14,390 bases of DNA from Clostridia bacterium (GCA_018333845.1 JAGXSK010000186.1:1-14390), one strand, 5' to 3'; shown: positions 6,998 to 13,784, counted from the first letter of the stretch. Notes: generated by a model from the sequence alone, not told the origin. Program-made: numbers and translations.

Positions 6998-7012
6998 CAA
7001 AATGTTACATGG
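6980..7012. promoter_or_regulatory. Twin candidate operators, ATGTTACATGG repeated with a 21-bp period
   Basis: The 11-mer ATGTTACATGG occurs at 6981-6991 and again at 7002-7012, start to start 21 bp, two turns of B-DNA, so both sites face the same side of the helix. Each contains the odd palindrome ATGT-T-ACAT; the first extends to CATGT-T-ACATG. Copy one lies between the -35 and -10 of the rightward promoter and copy two at the expected transcription start. This is the geometry of a repressor acting on dctP-glcDEF, most likely the neighbouring GntR/FCD protein. Confidence 0.6.
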
Positions 7013-7152
7013 CAGCAGTAAAGGTGTAAACGAATATGATAAAATAATCAGAATTTTACAGCAAATACCTAATAGTTGTAAATACCCATTAAAAATGCCT
7101 TATATTAGAAAGCAGCACTACTTGAGCTATGCTTTTGTGTGGGGAGGTGAAA

Positions 7153-7179
7153 ATGCCAGATTTTATAAAAGCACTATAG
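7153..7179 (+). CDS. Possible 8-codon leader peptide or gene remnant upstream of dctP
   Basis: An ATG at 7153 follows GGGGAGGTGA (7141-7150), one of the strongest ribosome binding sites in the window, but the frame reads only MPDFIKAL before TAG. It ends 48 bases before the dctP start. It may be a translated leader peptide or the preserved start of a gene that was lost. There is no sequence support for function beyond the binding site. The rest of the 323-base 6905-7227 gap holds the promoters and operators listed separately; I see no riboswitch or tRNA in it. Confidence 0.3.
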   Translation: MPDFIKAL

Positions 7180-7227
7180 AGGTAGGCACTATTATAAAAG
7201 AGATTGATTTAAGGGAGGAGATTTTCA

Positions 7228-8259
7228 ATGAGTTTTAGAGTAAAAAGTGTTGTTGTACTTATGATGGCTGTATTGTTAATGGTTGCAGCTGTTGGCTGTG
7301 GGGGAAATAAAGGTGCAGATGGCAACAATAATGCTGCTACTCCAGAACCTCAAAAAATGTCATTAAAGGTTGGTCACGTGTTAGCTCCTGACCACCCTTA
7401 TCAGATTGGTCTTGAAAAGTTTGCCGAATTGGTAAAGGAAAAAACAGATGGATTAGTTACTGTAGAAGTCTTTCACAGCTCCCAATTGGGTAATGAAAGG
7501 GAAGCTATTGAAGGTGTGCAGATGGGTACATTAGACATGACCCTGGTTTCCACAGCTCCCCTGGCGGGATTTTCAAATGCATTTCTAGTATTTGACCTGC
7601 CATTTATTTTCCAGTCTAGAGACCATGCTTATGCTGTTCTAGATGGACCTATTGGGCAGGACATACTTAAGGATTTAGAGAAAAATGGTATCCTGGGTCT
7701 AGGTTATTGGGAAAATGGTTTTCGTAACCTGACTAACTCTAAGCGAGAGGTTGTAGTACCCTCTGATGCGGCAGGATTAAAAATAAGAACAATGGAGAAT
7801 AAAATCCATATGGCCAGCTTTAGAACCATAGGTGCTGACCCAACTCCCATGGCCTTTGGAGAATTATTTACTGCCCTGCAGCAGGGTACAGTTGATGGTC
7901 AGGAAAACCCAATCCCAATTATATATACATCTAACTTCTTTGAAGTACAAAAGTATCTATCCTTGACAGGCCATTTTTATGCAGCAGCACCACTTCTAAT
8001 AAACAAGGCCCTTTTTGACAAGATGACTCCTGAGGTGCAAAATGCTATTCTTGAAGCAGCTATTGAGGCAAGAGACTTTGAAAGAAGCCTGGTAGCTGAA
8101 ATGGATACCAATTTATTAGATGAAATCAAGGCTAAGGGCATGATTGTAACAGAAGTTGATAAAGATGTATGGTTAGAGGCCATGATGCCAGTATATGCTG
8201 AATTTGAAAATGAAATTGGAGCAGATCTAATTGATGCAGTTTTAAATTATAACTATTAG
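7228..8259 (+). CDS. dctP: TRAP transporter solute-binding lipoprotein, DctP family
   Basis: Predicted 343-residue secreted, lipid-anchored receptor. Residues 1-24 form a lipoprotein signal: Lys/Arg start, hydrophobic core VVVLMMAVLLMVAA, and lipobox AVGC with Cys24. A low-complexity linker rich in Gly, Asn and Ala (25-40) precedes the mature domain, which starts at KMSLKVGHVLAPDHPY. DctP hallmarks include SSQLGNEREAIEGVQMGTLDM (84-104), FDLPFIF (122-128), GLKIRTMENKIH (183-194) with Arg187 at the position that clamps the ligand carboxylate, and ELFTALQQGTVDGQENP (212-228). The family binds organic acids for DctQM. No dctQM follows it; glcDEF does. The only dctQM pair visible is at 237-2016, which already has its own dctP. 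GGGAGGAG at 7213-7220 precedes ATG 7228 by 7 bases. The gene heads an operon under a likely GntR-controlled promoter. Confidence 0.95.
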   Translation: MSFRVKSVVVLMMAVLLMVAAVGCGGNKGADGNNNAATPEPQKMSLKVGHVLAPDHPYQIGLEKFAELVKEKTDGLVTVEVFHSSQLGNEREAIEGVQMGTLDMTLVSTAPLAGFSNAFLVFDLPFIFQSRDHAYAVLDGPIGQDILKDLEKNGILGLGYWENGFRNLTNSKREVVVPSDAAGLKIRTMENKIHMASFRTIGADPTPMAFGELFTALQQGTVDGQENPIPIIYTSNFFEVQKYLSLTGHFYAAAPLLINKALFDKMTPEVQNAILEAAIEARDFERSLVAEMDTNLLDEIKAKGMIVTEVDKDVWLEAMMPVYAEFENEIGADLIDAVLNYNY

Positions 8260-8269
8260 GAAAATCAAA

Positions 8270-8298
8270 AACGGGCCAGTTTTACCTTCTGGCCCGTT
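8270..8298 (+). terminator. Hairpin after dctP, likely partial terminator or mRNA stabiliser
   Basis: AACGGGCCAG (8270-8279) pairs perfectly with CTGGCCCGTT (8289-8298) around a 9-base loop, 10 bases after the dctP stop. The following bases ATACTTAATTAT are AT-rich but not a true T-run, so partial termination or protection of the dctP message before glcDEF is the likelier role. Its position mirrors the hairpin after the first dctP at 154-183. Confidence 0.6.
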
Positions 8299-8375
8299 AT
8301 ACTTAATTATATACCATGAGTGGGAAGATACATTCTTCTTCCATATGAAGAACATGCTTCAAAGGAGGGCCAGCG

Positions 8376-9755
8376 ATGACACCAGACATTATAAATCGAT
8401 TAAAAAAAATTGTGGGAAACAATGATGTGCTGACAAGCAAGATTTCCATGGAAATGTATGCATATGACTCTTCACCATTTATATTCCAGCCTGGGGCTGT
8501 TGTATTTCCTGAAAGTACAGAGGAAGTAGCAGAGATAATGAGGCTTGGCAATGAAACAGGAATCAAGGTAGTACCAAGGGGTGCAGGAACCTGTTTAAGT
8601 GGGGGAGCTGTCACTCCAGATAGGGGCATAATCCTTGTTCTTACTAAAATGGATAAGATTCTCGACATTGACGTTATAAATGAAACGGCCCTAGTGGAAA
8701 CAGGCGTGATTAACTTGAACCTAACTAAAGCCGTGGAGTCAATGGGATACATGTTTGCGCCTGACCCAGCCAGTCTAAAGGTTGCTACCATTGGCGGCAA
8801 TGTGGCAGAATGTGCAGGGGGAATCAAGGGAGTAAAGTACGGTGTCACAAAGGAGCACGTTCTTGGTATGGAAGTTGTACTGCCAACTGGCGAAATAGTA
8901 CAGCTTGGCGGTTTCCCAAACCCGGCTGACAATAGGCCTAATCTGGCAGGAATTTTTAATGGTTCTGAAGGCACCTTTGGGATTATTACCAAAATTCTTG
9001 TAAAGCTTACCAAAAAGCCAGAGGCAGTAAGGACCATGGCAGCCATATTTGACAGCCTGGATAAGGCAGGAGAAGTAGTATCTGCTATCATTTCAAAGGG
9101 TATTATACCTACTACCCTGGAAATCATGGACAAAGCCTCCCTCAGGGCAGTAGATGACTTTTTAAATCTAGGATTTCCAAAGGATGCTGAAGCCCTGCTG
9201 CTTATAGAGGTTGATGGGTATGCAGTGGAGGTTGATGAACAGATTGATACCATTGCTGGGATATGCAGGGAGATGGGTGCCAGCAGCTACAAAAAGGCTG
9301 AAAATGAAGCAGAACGTGAGAATCTGTGGAAGGCCAGACGTTCCGGCAATGGAGCTCTAGGAAGGATAAAACCTGCTTACATGGTTCAAGATGCTACAGT
9401 TCCTAGGAGTAAACTGCCGGAAATGTTTCGCAAGGTGACAGAATTGGGTCAGAAATATAATATTATCATTGCCCAGATAGCCCATGCAGGAGATGGCAAT
9501 CTGCATCCGCACTTGATGTATGATCCAAAGGATGAGGCAGAACATCACAGAGCAGAAGAGGCTAGTGCAGAGATATTTAAGGCCGCCCTTGATATGGAAG
9601 GCTGCTTAACTGGAGAACATGGAATTGGATTAGAAAAATTACCCTACATGGAGCTTGCATTCAGCAAGGATGATCTGGAATTTAAAGCAAAAATGAAAAA
9701 AATTTTAGACCCTAATTCAATTTTAAATCCTGGAAAGGTGATTAAGGCTGGTTAA
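8376..9755 (+). CDS. glcD: FAD-linked 2-hydroxyacid dehydrogenase subunit GlcD
   Basis: Predicted 459-residue cytoplasmic flavoprotein of the GlcD/D-lactate dehydrogenase family, near the usual 460-500. An N-terminal PCMH-type FAD-binding domain (about 38-215) shows VVFPESTEEVAEI, PRGAGTCLSGGA (67-78), FAPDPAS (127-133) and TIGGNVAECAGG (138-149). The C-terminal FAD-oxidase cap shows HAGDGNLHPH (370-379) and GEHGIGLEK (413-421) with the conserved metal and substrate histidines, ending in DPNSILNPGK. GlcD oxidises glycolate, D-lactate or similar 2-hydroxy acids to 2-oxo acids and passes electrons to the Fe-S subunit GlcF. AAAGGAGGG at 8361-8369 precedes ATG 8376. glcE and glcF follow, completing the three-subunit enzyme. 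No etfAB gene is adjacent, so the electron-confurcating Etf-type lactate dehydrogenase arrangement is not suggested. Substrate specificity is open. Confidence 0.92.
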   Translation: MTPDIINRLKKIVGNNDVLTSKISMEMYAYDSSPFIFQPGAVVFPESTEEVAEIMRLGNETGIKVVPRGAGTCLSGGAVTPDRGIILVLTKMDKILDIDVINETALVETGVINLNLTKAVESMGYMFAPDPASLKVATIGGNVAECAGGIKGVKYGVTKEHVLGMEVVLPTGEIVQLGGFPNPADNRPNLAGIFNGSEGTFGIITKILVKLTKKPEAVRTMAAIFDSLDKAGEVVSAIISKGIIPTTLEIMDKASLRAVDDFLNLGFPKDAEALLLIEVDGYAVEVDEQIDTIAGICREMGASSYKKAENEAERENLWKARRSGNGALGRIKPAYMVQDATVPRSKLPEMFRKVTELGQKYNIIIAQIAHAGDGNLHPHLMYDPKDEAEHHRAEEASAEIFKAALDMEGCLTGEHGIGLEKLPYMELAFSKDDLEFKAKMKKILDPNSILNPGKVIKAG

Positions 9756-9784
9756 AAGGCACTAATGGGAGGGTGGCAATAAGT

Positions 9785-10969
9785 ATGAATTCTGTTGAAG
9801 GAAAAATAAGGGAGAAACTGCCGGCACTACAGGCAGATATAATAGAGGAGAATCTAGTAGTTTATCCTCAAAACTCTGAAGAAGTTAGTTCCTTTATTAA
9901 GCTTTGCAATGATGAGAAGATAAGCATGGTGCCTATTGGCAGCGGAAGCCAAATAATTGGAGCCGATAAGACAAAGGTCTATTTGTCTATGCGCAAAATG
10001 AACAGGATAGTGGAACTGGCTAAAGCCGATTTGACAGTTAGCGTTGAAGCTGGAATTAGTATTAAAGAGCTGGCTGAAGCTTTAAGAGAATATAATTTTT
10101 TACTGCCGGTAAGTCATCATGAAAAGCCAAACTCAACTATCGGCGGTTTGCTGGCCAGGGATGCAGGGGGCATTGAACAGTATGCCCGTGGTACTATCCA
10201 TGATTATTTGTTAGGACTTGAATTTATCACCCCTACAGGTGAGCTTATAAAAACAGGTGGAAAAACTGTAAAAAATGTGACCGGCTACGACTTTACAAGG
10301 TTATTTGCCAAAAGCTGGGGAACCCTGGGTGTTATTGTCAAGGCCACTTTTAAGTTAATTCCCATGCCCGTTGAAAAGGCTCTCTTTATAACCCATGGAG
10401 TTTCAATTGATGATTTGACCCAGCAAATGAAGGAAGTGTTGGCAAAAAGGTATGCTCTGGTGTCCTTTATGGGAATGTCAGGAAAGGTGCTGGGACTAGA
10501 TGAAGGGTTAAGGTATGGAGGAGTTTTTGTCCTTGCCGGCTCCAGGCAGGCTGTGACACATCAGCTGCAGGCCTTGAAAGGGTTACTGGACATTAAAGAA
10601 ATAATTACAGGGACAGACAGCGTGGATGATTACCTGGAAGACCTGCTGGGCAGCAAGGCTTCACAGGCAGAGATAATACTTGGAACAGATCGCAGGACCC
10701 TCTTGGATTATCTGCCAAGGGAGCTTGATGCAATATTGGATAACACCTCCATGGACATTGTACTGGACGGGGGAAGTGGCCTGGTGCAATTAACAACCAC
10801 CAATGTGCAAGAAGTTAAAAAAATGCTAGGGGAACGTCTGCAGGAGTTTAATTTCAGCTTTAGTGACGAAAGGTCACCTGTGGATATCTTGTATAACAGG
10901 ATTAAAAGAAGCCTTGACCCTAATAGGATTATGTACCCAAACAACCCAAGGTTTGTGGAGGTGAGCTAG
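9785..10969 (+). CDS. glcE: FAD-binding subunit GlcE of 2-hydroxyacid dehydrogenase
   Basis: Predicted 394-residue protein with one PCMH-type FAD-binding domain in its N-terminal half and a divergent C-terminus, typical of GlcE, which lacks the full GlcD cap. Visible signatures: VPIGSGSQIIGAD (49-61), LTVSVEAGISIKEL (83-96), STIGGLLARDAGG (117-129), and the GlcE-type GGKTVKNVTGYDFTRLFAKSWGTLGVIVKATFKL (158-191). It is a structural and redox partner of GlcD and GlcF. Start choice: GTG 9773 overlaps the GGGAGGGTGG purine run (9767-9776), so ATG 9785 with that run as its binding site is preferred, adding confidence to 394 rather than 398 residues. It lies 29 bases after glcD, and its stop TAG abuts the glcF start, showing tight co-expression. 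Confidence 0.9.
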   Translation: MNSVEGKIREKLPALQADIIEENLVVYPQNSEEVSSFIKLCNDEKISMVPIGSGSQIIGADKTKVYLSMRKMNRIVELAKADLTVSVEAGISIKELAEALREYNFLLPVSHHEKPNSTIGGLLARDAGGIEQYARGTIHDYLLGLEFITPTGELIKTGGKTVKNVTGYDFTRLFAKSWGTLGVIVKATFKLIPMPVEKALFITHGVSIDDLTQQMKEVLAKRYALVSFMGMSGKVLGLDEGLRYGGVFVLAGSRQAVTHQLQALKGLLDIKEIITGTDSVDDYLEDLLGSKASQAEIILGTDRRTLLDYLPRELDAILDNTSMDIVLDGGSGLVQLTTTNVQEVKKMLGERLQEFNFSFSDERSPVDILYNRIKRSLDPNRIMYPNNPRFVEVS

Positions 10970-12220
10970 ATGGAAGAAAAGATTTTAAAATGCAACAAAT
11001 GCGGCTTCTGTCAGGAAGTGTGCCCAACCTATATAATTACAAAAAACGAAGCAAATGTTGCCCGGGGCAGAGTAAGGCTGGCTCGCCTGGTTTGTGAGGG
11101 CAGCTATAAATGGGGAAGTGAACCAGAAATAGAACAGCATATTAAAAGCTGTCTGTTATGTAAAGCCTGTGTCACAAACTGCCCATCATCTGTAGCAACT
11201 GACAAAATCATGATGGAGGCAAGAGAGAAGATAAATGCTGCTAATGGATTTTCCTTATTTCATAAGGCAGCTTACAGGGGAGTTTTTTCCAACCAGAAGA
11301 GATTTAAGGCTGTGTCAAGCCTGGCCCGTTTTTATCAGCATAGTGGGGCCAGATGGCTGGTCAGGGGCAGCGGCATCCTGGGAGTAGTGAAAAAAGTAAA
11401 GAGAATGGAAGACCTACTGCCTCCACTCCCAAAGAAGAGTTTTTTCCAGCAGGCACCTGATCTAATAAAAAATATTGCCAAGCCCAGGTTCAAGGTGGGT
11501 TATTATGTTGGTTGTGCCACTAATGCCTTTTTCAGCCAGGTTGCAGCAGCCACTGTAAAGGTGCTTCAGCATCACAACTGTCAGGTGTATGCCCCGGAGG
11601 TTGAGTGCTGCGGCGGACCCCATCAAAGTGCAGGAGACTTTGATGAGGGAAGAAGACTGGCCAAGGACAATATTGACAAGTTTACAGGCAAAGACCTGGA
11701 CTATATTGTCATTGACTGTGCAACGTGCGGCAGCACCTTGAAAGAATATGCTGAACTCTTGAAAGATGATAGAGAGTATAGCCAGAAGGCTGAAGAAATC
11801 AGCAATAAAATAGTTGATGTCAATAAGTTTGTACTTGAACATTTGGAAGTAGACTCTAAAAACTTAAAAAATATATCATACAAAGTCAGCTATCATGACC
11901 CGTGCCATGGTGTGAGGGGCTTAAAGGTAAACCAGGAGCCAAGAGAGCTTCTTAAATTAATTCCTGGCGTTGAATTTATAGAGATGAAGCAGGCAAATTG
12001 GTGCTGCGGAGGAGCAGGTTCCTACTGCTTTCTCCAGGATGATAACTCTGAGGCTATCCTTCAGATGAAGCTGGATAATTTTCGGGAAACTGGAGCTAAT
12101 ATTCTAGCTACCTCCTGTCCGGCATGTATGATGCAGCTTGGCCATGGGCTCAGAAGCAGAAAGATCAAGGCTGATACACTCCATCCCATGGAGCTATTAG
12201 ATAAAGCTATAAACACCTAA
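10970..12220 (+). CDS. glcF: Iron-sulfur subunit GlcF of 2-hydroxyacid dehydrogenase
   Basis: Predicted 416-residue Fe-S protein, the usual GlcF length. Two [4Fe-4S] ferredoxin motifs open it: CNKCGFCQEVCP (Cys8, 11, 14, 18) and CLLCKACVTNCP (Cys61, 64, 67, 71). Two CCG domains follow: Cys182, Cys213-214, Cys250 and Cys253, then Cys312, Cys345-346, Cys383 and Cys386 (DPCHG, WCCGGAG, SCPACM). CCG domains bind noncubane or cubane clusters in heterodisulfide-reductase-like proteins. GlcF carries electrons from the flavin subunits to the membrane quinone pool or another acceptor. ATG 10970 begins directly after the glcE TAG, with GGAGGTGAG at 10957-10965 inside glcE. All expected cysteines are present, so the complex should be functional. 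Confidence 0.94.
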   Translation: MEEKILKCNKCGFCQEVCPTYIITKNEANVARGRVRLARLVCEGSYKWGSEPEIEQHIKSCLLCKACVTNCPSSVATDKIMMEAREKINAANGFSLFHKAAYRGVFSNQKRFKAVSSLARFYQHSGARWLVRGSGILGVVKKVKRMEDLLPPLPKKSFFQQAPDLIKNIAKPRFKVGYYVGCATNAFFSQVAAATVKVLQHHNCQVYAPEVECCGGPHQSAGDFDEGRRLAKDNIDKFTGKDLDYIVIDCATCGSTLKEYAELLKDDREYSQKAEEISNKIVDVNKFVLEHLEVDSKNLKNISYKVSYHDPCHGVRGLKVNQEPRELLKLIPGVEFIEMKQANWCCGGAGSYCFLQDDNSEAILQMKLDNFRETGANILATSCPACMMQLGHGLRSRKIKADTLHPMELLDKAINT

Positions 12221-12236
12221 CCCAACCTCCTTTTTA

Positions 12237-12271
12237 TATAATCCAGCAGGCCATGTGCCTGCTGGATTATA
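12237..12271. repeat. Tandem hairpin element, copy 1
   Basis: TATAATCCAGCAGG and CCTGCTGGATTATA form a perfect 14-bp stem around the loop CCATGTG; the loop ends (C, G) can add a fifteenth pair. It lies 16 bases after the glcF stop, preceded by AACCTCC at 12224. No T-run follows. Copy 2 lies 80 bases downstream with covarying stem bases. It may act as a weak terminator or as a 3' end stabiliser for the glcF message. Confidence 0.65.
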
Positions 12272-12315
12272 AGTGATTTCATGGTGTACAAAAATTCACA
12301 TAACCTCCTCATTAT

Positions 12316-12352
12316 GTATAACTCAGCAGGGCATATACCTGCTGAGTTATAC
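12316..12352. repeat. Tandem hairpin element, copy 2
   Basis: TATAACTCAGCAGG (12317-12330) and CCTGCTGAGTTATA (12338-12351) form a perfect 14-bp stem around GCATATA, extended by a G-C pair at 12316/12352. The flank AACCTCC (12302-12308) matches the flank of copy 1, so the unit duplicated about 78-80 bp. The two stem differences from copy 1 are both compensated on the other arm. Confidence 0.65.
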
Positions 12353-12430
12353 TAGATAAGCTCAAGTATTATTTTTCCATAGTGATATTATTATTTAATA
12401 GAGAAAATAATGTTGTAGGGTAGTTGTTCT

Positions 12431-12442
12431 TTACATATGTAA
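12431..12442. promoter_or_regulatory. Candidate operator, perfect 12-base palindrome before the second larA-like gene
   Basis: TTACATATGTAA is a perfect palindrome that ends one base before the predicted -35 at 12444. It contains the TTACAT hexamer found in the operator copies at 6981 and 7002, though in a different arrangement. A regulator site is plausible; which protein binds it is unknown. Confidence 0.35.
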
Positions 12443-12443
12443 G

Positions 12444-12472
12444 TTGAAAAACAAAAGGGAAGAATATAAAAT
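12444..12472 (+). promoter_or_regulatory. Predicted promoter of the second larA-like gene
   Basis: -35 TTGAAA (12444-12449, 5 of 6), a 17-base spacer, and -10 TAAAAT (12467-12472, 5 of 6). The start site would be near 12479, just before the GGAGGGG ribosome binding site at 12485-12491 and the ATG at 12498. This suggests separate transcription from glcDEF. Confidence 0.5.
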
Positions 12473-12497
12473 AATAGTTGAAATGGAGGGGTACTAG

Positions 12498-13784
12498 ATG
12501 AGAGTTAAGGAAATACCCAGGATGTATCGCATCAAGCAGAACTTTAATGTTAAACGAATTGAAAATGTTGAGGAAGCTATTGCTGATGGTATTAGCCAGT
12601 ATAAAGAACTGTTCTTTCCGGGAGCCAAAATTGGAATTGCAGTGGGCAGCAGGGGCATATACCAAATTCCCAAAATGGTCAAAGCAGCTGTAGCTGAAGT
12701 TAAAAAGCATGGCGCCATTCCCCATATAATTCCTGCAATGGGAAGCCATGGAGGAGCTACTGCAGAGGGACAAGAAGAATACTTAAAGGGTTATGGTATA
12801 ACAGAGGAAACAGTGGGTGCACCTGTTTTAAGCAGTATGGAGGTTGAGCAGGTAGGAACCCTTGAACCTGAAGGAATGCCTGTTTATTGTGACAAAATTG
12901 CCCTAGCAATGGATGGGCTTATTATGCTGAACAGAATCAAGCCCCATACCGACTTTCATGACATTACTGAAAGTGGTCTATTAAAGCAAATGGCCATTGG
13001 TTTTGGAAACCATATTGGAGCGTTGGCTATCCATGAGTTTGGCATCTATGGACTTGCCAAGCTAATACCAAGGGCTGCCAGGGTAATCATGGAAAAAGCA
13101 CCTATTCTCCTAGGGATAGCTGTTTTGGAAAATGCCGAGGATACTACAGCTATCATTGAAGTTTTACCCAAGGATAAAATAGAAGAAAGAGAAAAGGAAC
13201 TAATTATTGAAGCTAAAAAACTCATGCCGAGCCTGCCCTTTAGAAATGCTGATGTTCTTGTTGTTCAGAAAATGGGCAAAAACATTAGCGGAGTAGGCAT
13301 GGATTCTAATATTACCGGCAGAATACTTGTCAGGGGTCAAGAGGAAAGCGATGATTTGTTTATTTACAGGATTGTCTGCCTGGATTTGACAGAGGAAAGT
13401 CACCATAATGCCCTGGGAATAGGCCTTGCAGATGTTATTACCCGGAGGCTGTATGAAAAGGTTGATCTGGAAACAACCTATGCCAATGTAATATGTTCAG
13501 GCTTCCTTGAAAGAGGTTTTATACCCATTATTCAGAACTCAGATAGAGATGCCATTTTAACCGCCCTGTCCTGCTGCAACAGAAAGGTGACAATGGAAGA
13601 TGCCAGGGTTGCACTCATTAAAAACACCTTGGAGGTAAAAGAAATCCTTGTATCTGAGGCCCTACTTGAGCAGGTCAAGGAAAGAGATTATGTAGAAGTA
13701 TTGGGAGAAGAAAAACTAGAGTTTGATCCAGAGGGCAATCTAAAGCAAGACAAGGGGACGGTTCCTCTGTCTTGTTTGATATAA
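12498..13784 (+). CDS. LarA-like (DUF2088) nickel-pincer family protein
   Basis: Predicted 428-residue protein with the LarA-like N-terminal (DUF2088) fold but little overall resemblance to the first LarA protein. Visible blocks: GIAVGSRGIYQIPKMV (46-61), IPAMGSHGGATAEGQEEYL (78-96) with His84, LNRIKPHTDFHDITESGLLKQMAIGFGNHIGA (144-175) with His150, Lys163 and His172. These resemble the His and Lys positions used by LarA to bind its nickel pincer cofactor, but the spacing (13 and 9) differs from LarA (10 and 16), so the assignment is tentative. The family probably performs C2 epimerisation or racemisation of hydroxy acids; the substrate is unknown. It follows glcDEF with its own predicted promoter. 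The last 10 or so residues (DKGTVPLSCLI) come from a REP-like palindrome overlapping the stop, so the natural C-terminus is probably near GNLKQ. Confidence 0.75.
   Translation: MRVKEIPRMYRIKQNFNVKRIENVEEAIADGISQYKELFFPGAKIGIAVGSRGIYQIPKMVKAAVAEVKKHGAIPHIIPAMGSHGGATAEGQEEYLKGYGITEETVGAPVLSSMEVEQVGTLEPEGMPVYCDKIALAMDGLIMLNRIKPHTDFHDITESGLLKQMAIGFGNHIGALAIHEFGIYGLAKLIPRAARVIMEKAPILLGIAVLENAEDTTAIIEVLPKDKIEEREKELIIEAKKLMPSLPFRNADVLVVQKMGKNISGVGMDSNITGRILVRGQEESDDLFIYRIVCLDLTEESHHNALGIGLADVITRRLYEKVDLETTYANVICSGFLERGFIPIIQNSDRDAILTALSCCNRKVTMEDARVALIKNTLEVKEILVSEALLEQVKERDYVEVLGEEKLEFDPEGNLKQDKGTVPLSCLI
13746..13774. repeat. REP-like palindromic element overlapping the 3' end of the gene
   Basis: CAAGAC-A-AGGGGA, loop CGGT, TCCTCT-GTCTTG: a 12-bp stem with one bulged A and one G-T wobble. 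It lies wholly inside the last codons of the preceding gene, which read through it as DKGTVPLS before TAA at 13782-13784. From memory, AAGGGGACGGTTC palindromes are widespread repeats in clostridial and other genomes, often linked with REP-associated (Y1) transposases; I could not check this. Only one copy is in the window. Confidence 0.55.

Noticed and set aside
7005..7227. Riboswitch or T-box in the dctP leader
   Set aside because: I found no T-box sequence, no terminator/antiterminator pair and no recognisable aptamer core.
6981..7238. 85-codon plus-strand frame before dctP
   Set aside because: It starts inside the promoter spacer, upstream of the predicted transcription start, has no ribosome binding site and overlaps the dctP start. 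Composition looks non-coding.
8333..8352. TTCTTC/GAAGAA inverted repeat before glcD
   Set aside because: Six AT-rich pairs near a normal ribosome binding site; expected by chance, with no T-run and no alternative structure of note.
8303..9253. 316-codon open frame on the minus strand
   Set aside because: It lies antisense to glcD, whose frame carries all the FAD-domain motifs. The translation is Ser/Ile/Leu-rich with no recognisable domain, as expected for the complement of a coding frame.
12224..12352. Short CRISPR-like or phage attachment repeat
   Set aside because: Only two units, spacing of about 80 bp, strong internal pairing and no cas, integrase or tRNA gene nearby.
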